DNA from: Bdellovibrionales bacterium
GTDB lineage: Bacteria > Bdellovibrionota > UBA1018 > CAIMNF01
Length of the DNA stretch: 64,000 nt
Direction: 5' to 3'
Assembly: GCA_018266375.1 (NCBI GenBank)
Contig: JAFEAO010000003.1
Location: forward strand, 367,310-431,309
Below the pieces are notes generated by a model that was not told the DNA's origin, did no database searches, and saw only the letters and a list, made by a program, of their open reading frames with translations. The position numbers and the translations under genes were made by a program. This document shows, one piece after another, positions 7,692 through 15,298 of the stretch. The first letter of the stretch is position 1; the number at the start of each line of letters is the position of its first letter.

Positions 7692-9374
7692 ATGCAAAAA
7701 ATTAAGTTTATCGCGGCAATTTTGCTTTTCACCTCATCTCTCGTTCTCGCGAAGGAGCCCGTGACGGCTTACAGTAAACTTCCGGTTCCTAAAAAAGGCG
7801 GAACGCTCTACGTCGTGAGCTCGTCGAACCCGACGACGCTGAACCCGCTCCTCGATACCAACATGGTGGATCGTCAGATCAATAGTTGGTTGTTTATGTC
7901 GCTCATGAGCATCGATCCGGATACTTACGAGTTGATTCCGGGTCTGGCTGAAAAAATGGAAGTCAGCAAAGACAAGAAGGAGTACACCTTTACTCTATTT
8001 AAAGACGCCAAGTGGAGCGATGGCACGCCCGTGACGTCAGACGATATTGTTTTTACCTTCGAAAAACTGATGGACCCGAAAGTTGAGGCGGCGCCTCTTC
8101 GCGGTTACTTCAGCGGCGTTACCTTAGAAAAGATCGACGCACAAAAAGTGAAGTTTAAGATCGACGCGCCAAGATTCAATACGCGTGATTTTATCGCTTC
8201 GTTTACGCCGATTCAAAAAAAGGAATTCGAACACGAAACCGACTTCAATCGTTCCAAAGAAAACCTGAAGCCGACCGGAAACACCGCTTACAAATTCAAA
8301 TCTTTTTCGCGCGACCAGAGCGTGATCTTGGAGCGTGATCCGAACTGGTGGGCCTCCAAACAACCGGACAATCGCGCGCTTTACAATTTCGACACGATTC
8401 ATTTCAGAATTATTCCCGATCCGACCCTCAGTTATGAGCGTCTTTTGAAGGGTGAGATCGACGTCATGGAAGTCAACACGGACGTCTATCACACGCAGAT
8501 TCTGGGAGTGGATAAGGACAAAGTCGGGACGAAAGCCAATTCCGGTAAAGCGGTGTGGGCGAACAAGTTTACCTCGGACGGCGCCTTCCCTTGGTTTGGC
8601 TTGGCGATGAACTACAAGTCGCCGCTCTTTACCAAGAAGACCCGCCACGCGATCGCGTACCTGATCGATTACAAGGCGGTCATCGATAAGGCGTTTTTCG
8701 GTCTGCCGGAGAAATGCCTCACGCCGTTTGGATCGAACACCGAAAACACCGATCCGTCTTTGCGTAAAAAAGAGAACCAGTATTCTTACGACCCTAAAAA
8801 GGCCGCCGCTCTTTTAAAAGAGGACGGCTGGGCGGATACCGATGGAGACAACCTTCTCGATAAGGTCATCGATGGTAAGAAAACGAAGTTTTCTTTCGTG
8901 ATGAAGATCAACGGAGGGTCGGCACCGGCGTTGAATTCAGCTCAGATCTTGAAAGAATCGTTTAAAAAAGCAGGGATTGAACTTGAGATTCGCACTGAGG
9001 AGCTGGCCGCCTACTTCAAGGATGTCAACGATTCGAACTTTGAAGTGATTATCGCCGGTTTCGGCGGTGGGAGTATCTTCCCGGACCCGAAGCAGATTTG
9101 GCACTCGGATTCTGCGGGCGGAAAAGGCTCAAACACGGTCGGATACAGCAATCCTAAAGTCGATAAGTTGATTACCAAGGCCAATTTGGAATTCGACCGC
9201 AAGAAGCGCGCAAAATTGCTTCAAGAAATCGGCAAGATACTATATGATGATCTTCCGTACGTTTTCTTAATCGAGAAGCATTACTCTCTCGAGGCGTTAA
9301 ATTCACGGATTCAAGCACCTCGTTGGATGTTTAAATATTCATCTGGCGTGGCTAAAGAAGTCTTCCATTTGTAA
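7692..9374 (+). CDS. ABC transporter substrate-binding protein, family 5 (oligopeptide/dipeptide type)
   Basis: Periplasmic binding protein for peptides or similar solutes. The N-terminus is a clear signal peptide (MQKIKFIAAILLFTSSLVLA). The family 5 pattern follows: GGTLYVVSSSNPTTLNPLLDT, LIPGLAEKMEVS, the signature WSDGTPVTSDDIVFTFEKL, and a C-terminal lobe ending in the usual LYDDLPYVFLIEKH. At 560 aa it has the typical length. A Shine-Dalgarno AAAGGA sits 6 bases before the ATG. No permease or ATPase gene lies next to it, so it probably serves a transporter encoded elsewhere. It is divergent from a dipeptidase. Confidence 0.93.
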   Translation: MQKIKFIAAILLFTSSLVLAKEPVTAYSKLPVPKKGGTLYVVSSSNPTTLNPLLDTNMVDRQINSWLFMSLMSIDPDTYELIPGLAEKMEVSKDKKEYTFTLFKDAKWSDGTPVTSDDIVFTFEKLMDPKVEAAPLRGYFSGVTLEKIDAQKVKFKIDAPRFNTRDFIASFTPIQKKEFEHETDFNRSKENLKPTGNTAYKFKSFSRDQSVILERDPNWWASKQPDNRALYNFDTIHFRIIPDPTLSYERLLKGEIDVMEVNTDVYHTQILGVDKDKVGTKANSGKAVWANKFTSDGAFPWFGLAMNYKSPLFTKKTRHAIAYLIDYKAVIDKAFFGLPEKCLTPFGSNTENTDPSLRKKENQYSYDPKKAAALLKEDGWADTDGDNLLDKVIDGKKTKFSFVMKINGGSAPALNSAQILKESFKKAGIELEIRTEELAAYFKDVNDSNFEVIIAGFGGGSIFPDPKQIWHSDSAGGKGSNTVGYSNPKVDKLITKANLEFDRKKRAKLLQEIGKILYDDLPYVFLIEKHYSLEALNSRIQAPRWMFKYSSGVAKEVFHL

Positions 9375-9427
9375 GGAAGCGACCCGGACCTGACGGTACG
9401 GTGTTTAACCACCAGAGGAGTATACCC

Positions 9428-11251
9428 ATGAGCAGCCCTACGCCCGTCTCTTTAAATAATGCCGCCGCTCCAAATTTATCCGATCTTGGTCTAGAAGGAG
9501 ACAACCTGAGCGAAGTTGAAACCATGCGCCACTCTTGCGCACACGTGATGGCTCATGCGATCAGCCGCATTTGGCCGACCGCCAAGTTCGGAATCGGTCC
9601 GACGATCGAAGACGGCTTTTATTACGATTTCGATATCCCGGAGAAGCTCTCGGACGAATCTCTCGACAAGATCGAGAAGGAGATGTTCAAGATCATCAAC
9701 GCGAATGCCAAGTTCGAACGCAAAGAGCACTCGATCGATGAAGCGATCGCGATGTTCAAAGAGCTAAAGCAAGACTTCAAAGTCGAGATCATCCAGGATC
9801 TTCGCGACAAGTTCAATGCTAAGACCGTGTCGACTTATACCGAGGGCGAGTTCACCGATCTTTGCCGTGGTCCGCACATCGCGAACACCGGCAAAATCAA
9901 AGCGTTTAAGCTCATGTCGGTTGCCGGCGCCTATTGGCGCGGGAACGAAAAAAACCCGATGCTCCAGCGCATTTACGGTACTGCGTTTGCAAGCAAACAA
10001 GAGCTTGCCGAGTATCTGCACATGCTCGAAGAGGCAAAGCGCCGCGATCACCGCAAGCTCGGGAAGGAACTGGATCTTTTCTCGTTCCATCCGGAAGCCC
10101 CGGCATCGCCGTTTTTCCATCCGAAGGGCGCACTTTTGTACAATCGTTTGGTCGAGTACGTCCGCAAGATGTACGTGTTCTACGGCTACACCGAGGTGAT
10201 CACTCCGCAGATCTTCGATGCCGAGCTTTGGAAAAAATCGGGTCACTGGGACAACTATCACGAAAACATGTACTTTACCGAAGTGGACGAGCGCCAGTTC
10301 GCGGTGAAGCCGATGAACTGTCCGTCGCACACGTTCATTTATTCGTCGCAAAAGCGCTCTTACCGCGATCTTCCGTTGCGGATTGCCGATTTCGGCCGCT
10401 TGCACCGCTATGAGCGTTCAGGCGTGACTTCGGGGCTCACCCGCGTGCGCACTTTCTGCCAAGATGATGCTCACGTGTTCTGCCGCGTGGATCAGATCGA
10501 ACAGGAGATCAACACCGTCATCGACATGATCTTCAAGACGTATAAGATTTTTGATTTCGACGTCGAGAACATGCACATCGAAATTTCGACCCGTCCGGAA
10601 AAGCGCATGGGCTCCGACGAGCTTTGGGATCAATCGGAAGGCGCGCTCAGAGCCGTTCTCGACAAACGCGGGCAAAAATACGCGATCGATGCCGGCGGTG
10701 GAGCATTTTACGGTCCGAAGATCGATTTCAAGATTCGCGATGCATTGAAGCGCCAATGGCAGCTTGCAACCGTGCAGCTTGATTACAACTTGCCGGAGCG
10801 GTTTGATTGCTCGTACGTCGGTGCCGACAACGCCGCCCACCGTCCGGTGATGATCCACCGTGCGGTCTTGGGCTCGCTTGAACGATTCTTGGGCGTGATG
10901 ATCGAACACTTCGGTGGCGCGTTCCCGTTCTGGCTCGCTCCCGTGCAATGTCGGCTCGTGCCGATCACGGAGGCTCATCACGAGTACTGCAAAGAGTTTG
11001 GCTTGAAGCTCGCTCGCGCAGGTATCCGTTACGACATTGACGATCGTAACGAGAAGATGGGTCTTAAAACCCGCGAAGCGCAGATGGCTAAGATTCCGAT
11101 GACGCTGGTCGCCGGCGATCGCGAGATGGCCGACGGAGCTTGGGCGATCCGCAAGTACGGTGCCAAGGACTCTCAGGTGTTAAAGGGTGACGAGATCTTC
11201 GCGCAGATGATGGAATGGAACGACATTCCACGTAAGCCGTTCGAGGTTTAG
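9428..11251 (+). CDS. thrS: threonine-tRNA ligase lacking the N-terminal TGS domain
   Basis: Charges tRNA-Thr with threonine. The 607-residue product contains the editing domain with HSCAHVMAHA (zinc/editing HxxxH), the class II motif 2 region RLHRYERSGVTSGLTRVRTFCQDD, the active-site zinc cysteine in KPMNCPSH, and a C-terminal anticodon-binding domain. It begins about 35 residues before the editing domain, so the ~60-residue TGS domain of the E. coli enzyme is absent. ATG 9428 is chosen because AGAGGAG lies 8 bases upstream; the in-frame GTG at 9401 has no such signal. A small GGTG/CACC stem (9400-9413) precedes the Shine-Dalgarno sequence. Confidence 0.95.
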   Translation: MSSPTPVSLNNAAAPNLSDLGLEGDNLSEVETMRHSCAHVMAHAISRIWPTAKFGIGPTIEDGFYYDFDIPEKLSDESLDKIEKEMFKIINANAKFERKEHSIDEAIAMFKELKQDFKVEIIQDLRDKFNAKTVSTYTEGEFTDLCRGPHIANTGKIKAFKLMSVAGAYWRGNEKNPMLQRIYGTAFASKQELAEYLHMLEEAKRRDHRKLGKELDLFSFHPEAPASPFFHPKGALLYNRLVEYVRKMYVFYGYTEVITPQIFDAELWKKSGHWDNYHENMYFTEVDERQFAVKPMNCPSHTFIYSSQKRSYRDLPLRIADFGRLHRYERSGVTSGLTRVRTFCQDDAHVFCRVDQIEQEINTVIDMIFKTYKIFDFDVENMHIEISTRPEKRMGSDELWDQSEGALRAVLDKRGQKYAIDAGGGAFYGPKIDFKIRDALKRQWQLATVQLDYNLPERFDCSYVGADNAAHRPVMIHRAVLGSLERFLGVMIEHFGGAFPFWLAPVQCRLVPITEAHHEYCKEFGLKLARAGIRYDIDDRNEKMGLKTREAQMAKIPMTLVAGDREMADGAWAIRKYGAKDSQVLKGDEIFAQMMEWNDIPRKPFEV

Positions 11252-11316
11252 AAACGGGTCTCTCACAAATCTGAAATCGGGAGCTAGGCCAATACCGTCA
11301 ACCCCCCGACGCTTGA

Positions 11317-11352
11317 ATTTATTAAATATATAATATTAAATTATTAATAAGT
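11317..11352. promoter_or_regulatory. AT-rich tract upstream of the HExxH secreted protein gene
   Basis: A run of almost pure A/T (…TTTATTAAATATATAATA… through 11352) in otherwise GC-balanced DNA between thrS and the next gene. It could act as an UP element or contain overlapping -10 hexamers such as TATAAT (about 11328-11333). Confidence 0.4.
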
Positions 11353-11409
11353 CGCGATTTTTACCGCTGTTGAATTCCACGCTCAAGGATGGGCAAAGGG
11401 AAACGATTC

Positions 11410-12090
11410 ATGGACCGAATTTGTAACGTGTTGGCCGTTGCCGTCGCGCTTTATCTCTCTCCCTCGGTTTTCGCTCAAGTACCCAATATTCAGTTCGATT
11501 CCGACGTGAGTGCCTCGCTTAAAACGCAGGTGCTGGCGGATATCGACTGGATATCGACTGTGCACGGAGTACGATCGACGCCGCTCCATCAGCGGATTTT
11601 CGGAGCGATTGACGGCGCAAATTACATGCAGTGGCTTGGCTCTCGGGTCTATTACTTCGGTGTCGACAGATGCGGCGGTGGGAACGCTGTCGCTTGTGTG
11701 AAGTCTAAGTACGACAACAAGATGTTCGTGACCAATCAGTACATCCGCGGCAACTACCCGCAGGTCGCGCGTCTGATGACGATTTATCACGAGGCTCGTC
11801 ACACCGAGAAACAAAATGGCATGTGGGCGCACGCGAAGTGCCCGAGTAACTTTCCTTATCGCAGTATTTGGACGGGCGCGCGTTTGGCCGGCAACCGTTC
11901 GTGCGACGGAAGCGAACTCGGCTCTTACGCTTCGGCGTCGATCCTGATGGATAATATCAGTAAGTTCTGTGAAAACTGCACCGACAAGGCCCGGGCGGAC
12001 GCACGCTTGTACGCCGACGATCAAATGAAACGCGTGGTCGGTGCTGTGCCGATTCAGAGAATCCAAGCCGACTTCAACGTGCGCGAGTAA
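11410..12090 (+). CDS. secreted protein with an HExxH motif
   Basis: Family not recognised. A signal peptide (…LYLSPSVFAQ) is followed by about 200 residues. The key feature is MTIYHEARHTE, an HExxH zinc-protease motif at residues 127-131. Six or more cysteines (CGGGNAVACV, KCPSNF, SCDGSE, CENC) suggest disulfides in the periplasm or outside the cell. The C-terminal half (GSYASASILMDNISKFC) looks helical. A zincin-like metallopeptidase is the simplest reading, but the third metal ligand cannot be assigned. Start at ATG 11410 gives a clean signal peptide and AAAGGGA upstream; the in-frame ATG 11389 has AAGG touching it, too close to serve. Confidence 0.8.
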   Translation: MDRICNVLAVAVALYLSPSVFAQVPNIQFDSDVSASLKTQVLADIDWISTVHGVRSTPLHQRIFGAIDGANYMQWLGSRVYYFGVDRCGGGNAVACVKSKYDNKMFVTNQYIRGNYPQVARLMTIYHEARHTEKQNGMWAHAKCPSNFPYRSIWTGARLAGNRSCDGSELGSYASASILMDNISKFCENCTDKARADARLYADDQMKRVVGAVPIQRIQADFNVRE

Positions 12091-12157
12091 TGAAAGGCAG
12101 TAACAATCCTAATCAATATCAGAAAGATTAACGACTCCGACTAAACCGGCAATGCTC

Positions 12158-13501
12158 TCACGCCCCGCTTGGGAAGAGCATGAGGAGCTTCTTCACCAAT
12201 TCCGGATTGTAGTGGATCTTGGCCGGATCGTTGACCTGCTCTTCGCGGAGCGTTTCCACGGCTTGAGCGGGAGTGAGGTGCGCTTTGCCTTCCCTCAGGC
12301 GGGTGAGGTAATCGAACTTATCGGCGAGCGCGAGAATCTGCGTCTCCTTGCAAATCCGGTCTCCGAAGAGTCCGCTCGGGTAACCCGTACCGTTGTAAAG
12401 CTCATGGTGCTGAGTAATCGCCTTCAGCACGATCTCCGGCACGATGATCTTGCGTGACTGAATTAGCTTGATCGAGAGCGAGGGATGCTTCTTGTACTGT
12501 TCGAACTGCTCGACGTTCATTTGCTCGGGATCGAGGGATTGAATCTCGGGTGGGAGTTCGGCCACGCCAATATCGTGCAGAAGGCCGGCGAGCGCGAGGT
12601 CCTCAGGCCTGCCGACGCCGAGGCCCATCGAGAAGAGCGCGGCCAAGGTCGAGGTGTTACCGGCGTGAGAGTAGGTGTCGGCGCGTTCACCCAGCACCTG
12701 CTGGATCCGGCTGTACCAATCGGTTTCGGCGCCTTGGAGAATGAACGACTTCACGATCTCCTGACAATCCTTCATCATCGCCTGACCGGTTTCGAACGAA
12801 GTCGATTGTTCAGAGAAGAGGGTGCTGATCAAGTCGCGAACGGCGGCGGCGAGTTTTTCTTTTCGCTCGGTCGCGCCAAGCGGATTTCCTGCGCCGAGGG
12901 AGCGCAAGCGCTTTGCCGAGTAATCGTAAAAGTTTTTCATTTGCTCGGCCGGGACGTAGACGCTGTTGAACTTGCTCTTGCGGAGCTTGTCCACGCGTTC
13001 CGGGTCGAGGGCCTCGCCGGCGTTGGACATCTTGATGTACTTTTTATTGACCGGCATGAAGATGCTGGTGTCGAAGTCGAGTTTTGTCTCAGCATCGACG
13101 TCGATGACTTTGACCGGACGATAAACGCGGACTGCGCCGTTTGTCGCAAGGGCAAGGGTCTCCGACAATGCCGTCCGAAGATTCGAGATGTCCATCGGCA
13201 TCAGGAAGGCGTCGGTGAAACCGTTTTTAATAAACATTTTGCGTTCGAAACCCGCGCGGGCGGTACATACCAAGAACAAAGGCAGATTCGGGTACTGCAT
13301 GCGGAGCGCCTGCGCGAGCTCGGTCGGGGAGATGTCCTTCGGAGGTCCGGAGATCACGAGGCACGGATTGCCCATGACGTTCGTGAGGAGGGCATCGATG
13401 GCCATCGATGCGGTCACGACCTGCGTGTTCTTCAAAATATCGTCGATTGTCTTTTCGATCGTGGGCTCGAGCCCGACCGAAAGAATTGAAGGTTTGTCCA
13501 T
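12158..13501 (-). CDS. HD-GYP domain protein with degenerate receiver-like N-terminus
   Basis: Probable c-di-GMP phosphodiesterase. The C-terminal ~200 residues have the HD-GYP pattern: LLHDIGVAELPPEI, KKHPSLSIKLI, ITQHHELYNGTGYPSGL and ILALADKFDYLT, so the HD, HH and GYP elements are present; the lysine usual after HDIG is valine. The N-terminal ~115 residues look like a response-regulator receiver fold but I see no phosphoacceptor aspartate. A middle segment (residues ~120-200) is of unknown type. ATG 13501 is preceded by an in-frame GTG at 13504. It lies a few bases downstream of the CheY-like gene, which may supply the phosphorylation input. Confidence 0.88.
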   Translation of the reverse strand: MDKPSILSVGLEPTIEKTIDDILKNTQVVTASMAIDALLTNVMGNPCLVISGPPKDISPTELAQALRMQYPNLPLFLVCTARAGFERKMFIKNGFTDAFLMPMDISNLRTALSETLALATNGAVRVYRPVKVIDVDAETKLDFDTSIFMPVNKKYIKMSNAGEALDPERVDKLRKSKFNSVYVPAEQMKNFYDYSAKRLRSLGAGNPLGATERKEKLAAAVRDLISTLFSEQSTSFETGQAMMKDCQEIVKSFILQGAETDWYSRIQQVLGERADTYSHAGNTSTLAALFSMGLGVGRPEDLALAGLLHDIGVAELPPEIQSLDPEQMNVEQFEQYKKHPSLSIKLIQSRKIIVPEIVLKAITQHHELYNGTGYPSGLFGDRICKETQILALADKFDYLTRLREGKAHLTPAQAVETLREEQVNDPAKIHYNPELVKKLLMLFPSGA

Positions 13502-13507
13502 CACCGG

Positions 13508-13903
13508 TTACCCACCCATTTTTTTCTGGAGTTCTTCCAGTTTTTTTTGAAGATCGTCTTTATTAAAAGGTTTTAAAAGGTAGCCGCCAATGCCGGCTTT
13601 GAGCGCATCGACCACGACGTTTTGCTCCGCTTCGAGCGCCATCAAAATAAACGGGAGCTTGTTGAAGCGCGTGTCGGAATGAATTCGTTTGAAAAGATCT
13701 AACCCGTTTGCGTTCGGCATATCGTAGTCGGAAATGACCAATCCGATCGGCGGCTTTTCATGTTGGATGAGTTGGAGGGCGTTGATCCCATCCGCGCCTT
13801 CGACGATCTCGGTGAAACCGAGTTCATTGCAGAGCTTTGCCACTTGCTTCCGTATGGTCTGCATATCGTCGACGATCAAGATCCGCGTTTTCGGATTGAA
13901 CAT
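13508..13903 (-). CDS. CheY-like single-domain response regulator
   Basis: A 131-residue stand-alone receiver domain. It has the acidic pair in ILIVDDMQTIRK, the phosphoacceptor aspartate in VISDYDMPNANG (about D60), and the conserved lysine in LLKPFNKDDL. No output domain follows, so it must signal by protein contact. It is the upstream gene of a two-gene unit with the HD-GYP protein and diverges from a PilZ-domain gene, placing phosphorylation and c-di-GMP signalling in one locus. It resembles chemotaxis CheY proteins but no che genes are nearby. Confidence 0.93.
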   Translation of the reverse strand: MFNPKTRILIVDDMQTIRKQVAKLCNELGFTEIVEGADGINALQLIQHEKPPIGLVISDYDMPNANGLDLFKRIHSDTRFNKLPFILMALEAEQNVVVDALKAGIGGYLLKPFNKDDLQKKLEELQKKMGG

Positions 13904-14003
13904 AACTTTTATTGTATCTGGAACCTTATATAAATGCTCGATTTTATAGGGTCGTCAAAAATCAAACATCGCTTAAAATTCAGGGATTTGGGAGAATGAA
14001 CAC

Positions 14004-14450
14004 ATGGGAAAAAATGATCGTCGTCGTCGTACGCGGATACCGGTGAGCAAAGTGATTAAACATTCCAAATACCAGGTGCTGGGTACCCCGGTTTTTGAAG
14101 AAAACTCGGCGGTCGACCTCTCTTCCGGCGGGATTTCGTTCCAAACCGCGCAGGAATACAAGCTCGGAACTTTGGTCCTTCTTGAGTTTGAAATCGGCGG
14201 AGAAGCTTTAAAGATTCTCGTGTGTGTTGCATGGATCAAGAAGTCAAAGGAAGACCTGAGCAAACACATCGTCGGGGCAGAATTGATCGCAATTGATCCT
14301 GAGCACAAAAAAGCGATGCAAACCCATTTGGCAAAACTCATGAAGCTCAATGAGGATTCAAAAGGGAATAAGCCTAAAAAGAAAAATGAGAAGAAAAGAA
14401 AAACCAAGGCCAAGAAGGCCAAAGCTAAATCCAAACCCAAGAAAAAGTAG
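14004..14450 (+). CDS. PilZ-domain c-di-GMP binding protein
   Basis: A 148-residue PilZ protein. Both ligand-binding elements are visible: the arginine cluster RRRRTRIP at residues ~6-13 and DLSSGGISF at ~37-45, about 30 residues apart as expected. The C-terminal ~40 residues are almost entirely lysine and alanine (KPKKKNEKKRKTKAKKAK…), a basic tail that could bind nucleic acid or acidic membrane. It is transcribed away from the receiver/HD-GYP pair, with about 100 bp between for divergent promoters. Confidence 0.9.
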   Translation: MGKNDRRRRTRIPVSKVIKHSKYQVLGTPVFEENSAVDLSSGGISFQTAQEYKLGTLVLLEFEIGGEALKILVCVAWIKKSKEDLSKHIVGAELIAIDPEHKKAMQTHLAKLMKLNEDSKGNKPKKKNEKKRKTKAKKAKAKSKPKKK

Positions 14451-14461
14451 AAGACGAAGCT

Positions 14462-15292
14462 CTAGATTTTGAACGTCATCGACAGGTAAAAGCGTGACTC
14501 CTGCGCGTTAAATAATCCAAAATTATAAGATTGGCCGCTCGGAGAGAGGACGTCTCCTCCTCGTTCATGCCCGATCGCGAGATCGACGTTTTCCGACGCC
14601 GCGAACGAGGCCTCTTGTCCGATCGTGTAGTTGTTGCTGACGACACTCATGTACGACCATGCCGAAGAAAATCCGAGCCATGCTGATACCGTGATCGGGG
14701 TGCGGTCGAACGAGTATTCGCCCACGAAATAATGATCGATCGAGCTCATGGTGTTGGACTCGCCCGAGTTCGAGGTTTCCCACTGATGATTGTTGCGGTT
14801 GAAACCGAGATCGTAATAAAACCTAAAGCCGATGTCATCGTCGGTCTTGCCGTTGCAGGCGAGGCGAACGGCCGCACCCACCGCAAAGTAAAGCGATTGA
14901 TCCCGGGATTCTTGACTGAGTGGCAACGCAGCCGTCGGCCCGGCACTCAGGCTCCAACCTTTTGCCGATCCGAGTAAGCGGTAGAACATTCGGAACTCGG
15001 GGTTCGCGAACGTAAATCGATTGGTGGGGTTGATGATCTGGTTAAAACCGTAGACCGCGTGCATGACCATTCGATCGGTGACTCGAAACGCCGTCGTCGC
15101 GAGCATGCTGAAGTTCGATGCGTTGCCTTCCATTCCGGTGCCGATAAAGGAGCCTGAGTATTTACTTTCGACTTTGGTGAGCCAGCGAGGTACCGGCGTC
15201 GCGCGCGCGGGCAAGGCAGCCCTTCCGGTGGTGCTCTGAAACGCCGCCTGCGCGGGAATCGATGCCAGTAGTGTCGCTAGTAGAACGATCAT
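14462..15292 (-). CDS. predicted outer-membrane beta-barrel protein
   Basis: No specific family recognised. A signal peptide (MIVLLATLLASIPAQA) precedes about 260 residues of alternating polar/hydrophobic strands rich in Tyr, Phe, Ser and Gly, ending in YLSMTFKI. That resembles the alternating aromatic C-terminal strand of outer-membrane barrels. It is 6 bp downstream of the giant metalloprotease lipoprotein gene and almost certainly cotranscribed with it, so the two products may act together at the outer membrane; that link is inference. Confidence 0.72.
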   Translation of the reverse strand: MIVLLATLLASIPAQAAFQSTTGRAALPARATPVPRWLTKVESKYSGSFIGTGMEGNASNFSMLATTAFRVTDRMVMHAVYGFNQIINPTNRFTFANPEFRMFYRLLGSAKGWSLSAGPTAALPLSQESRDQSLYFAVGAAVRLACNGKTDDDIGFRFYYDLGFNRNNHQWETSNSGESNTMSSIDHYFVGEYSFDRTPITVSAWLGFSSAWSYMSVVSNNYTIGQEASFAASENVDLAIGHERGGDVLSPSGQSYNFGLFNAQESRFYLSMTFKI

Positions 15293-15298
15293 GCTACC

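Noticed and set aside
9375..9427. T-box or tRNA-like leader before thrS
   Set aside because: Only 53 bases with one 4-bp stem; no T-box bulge sequence.
12485..13489. 334-residue plus-strand ORF opposite the HD-GYP gene
   Set aside because: Antisense to a clear HD-GYP protein; long only because of codon bias.
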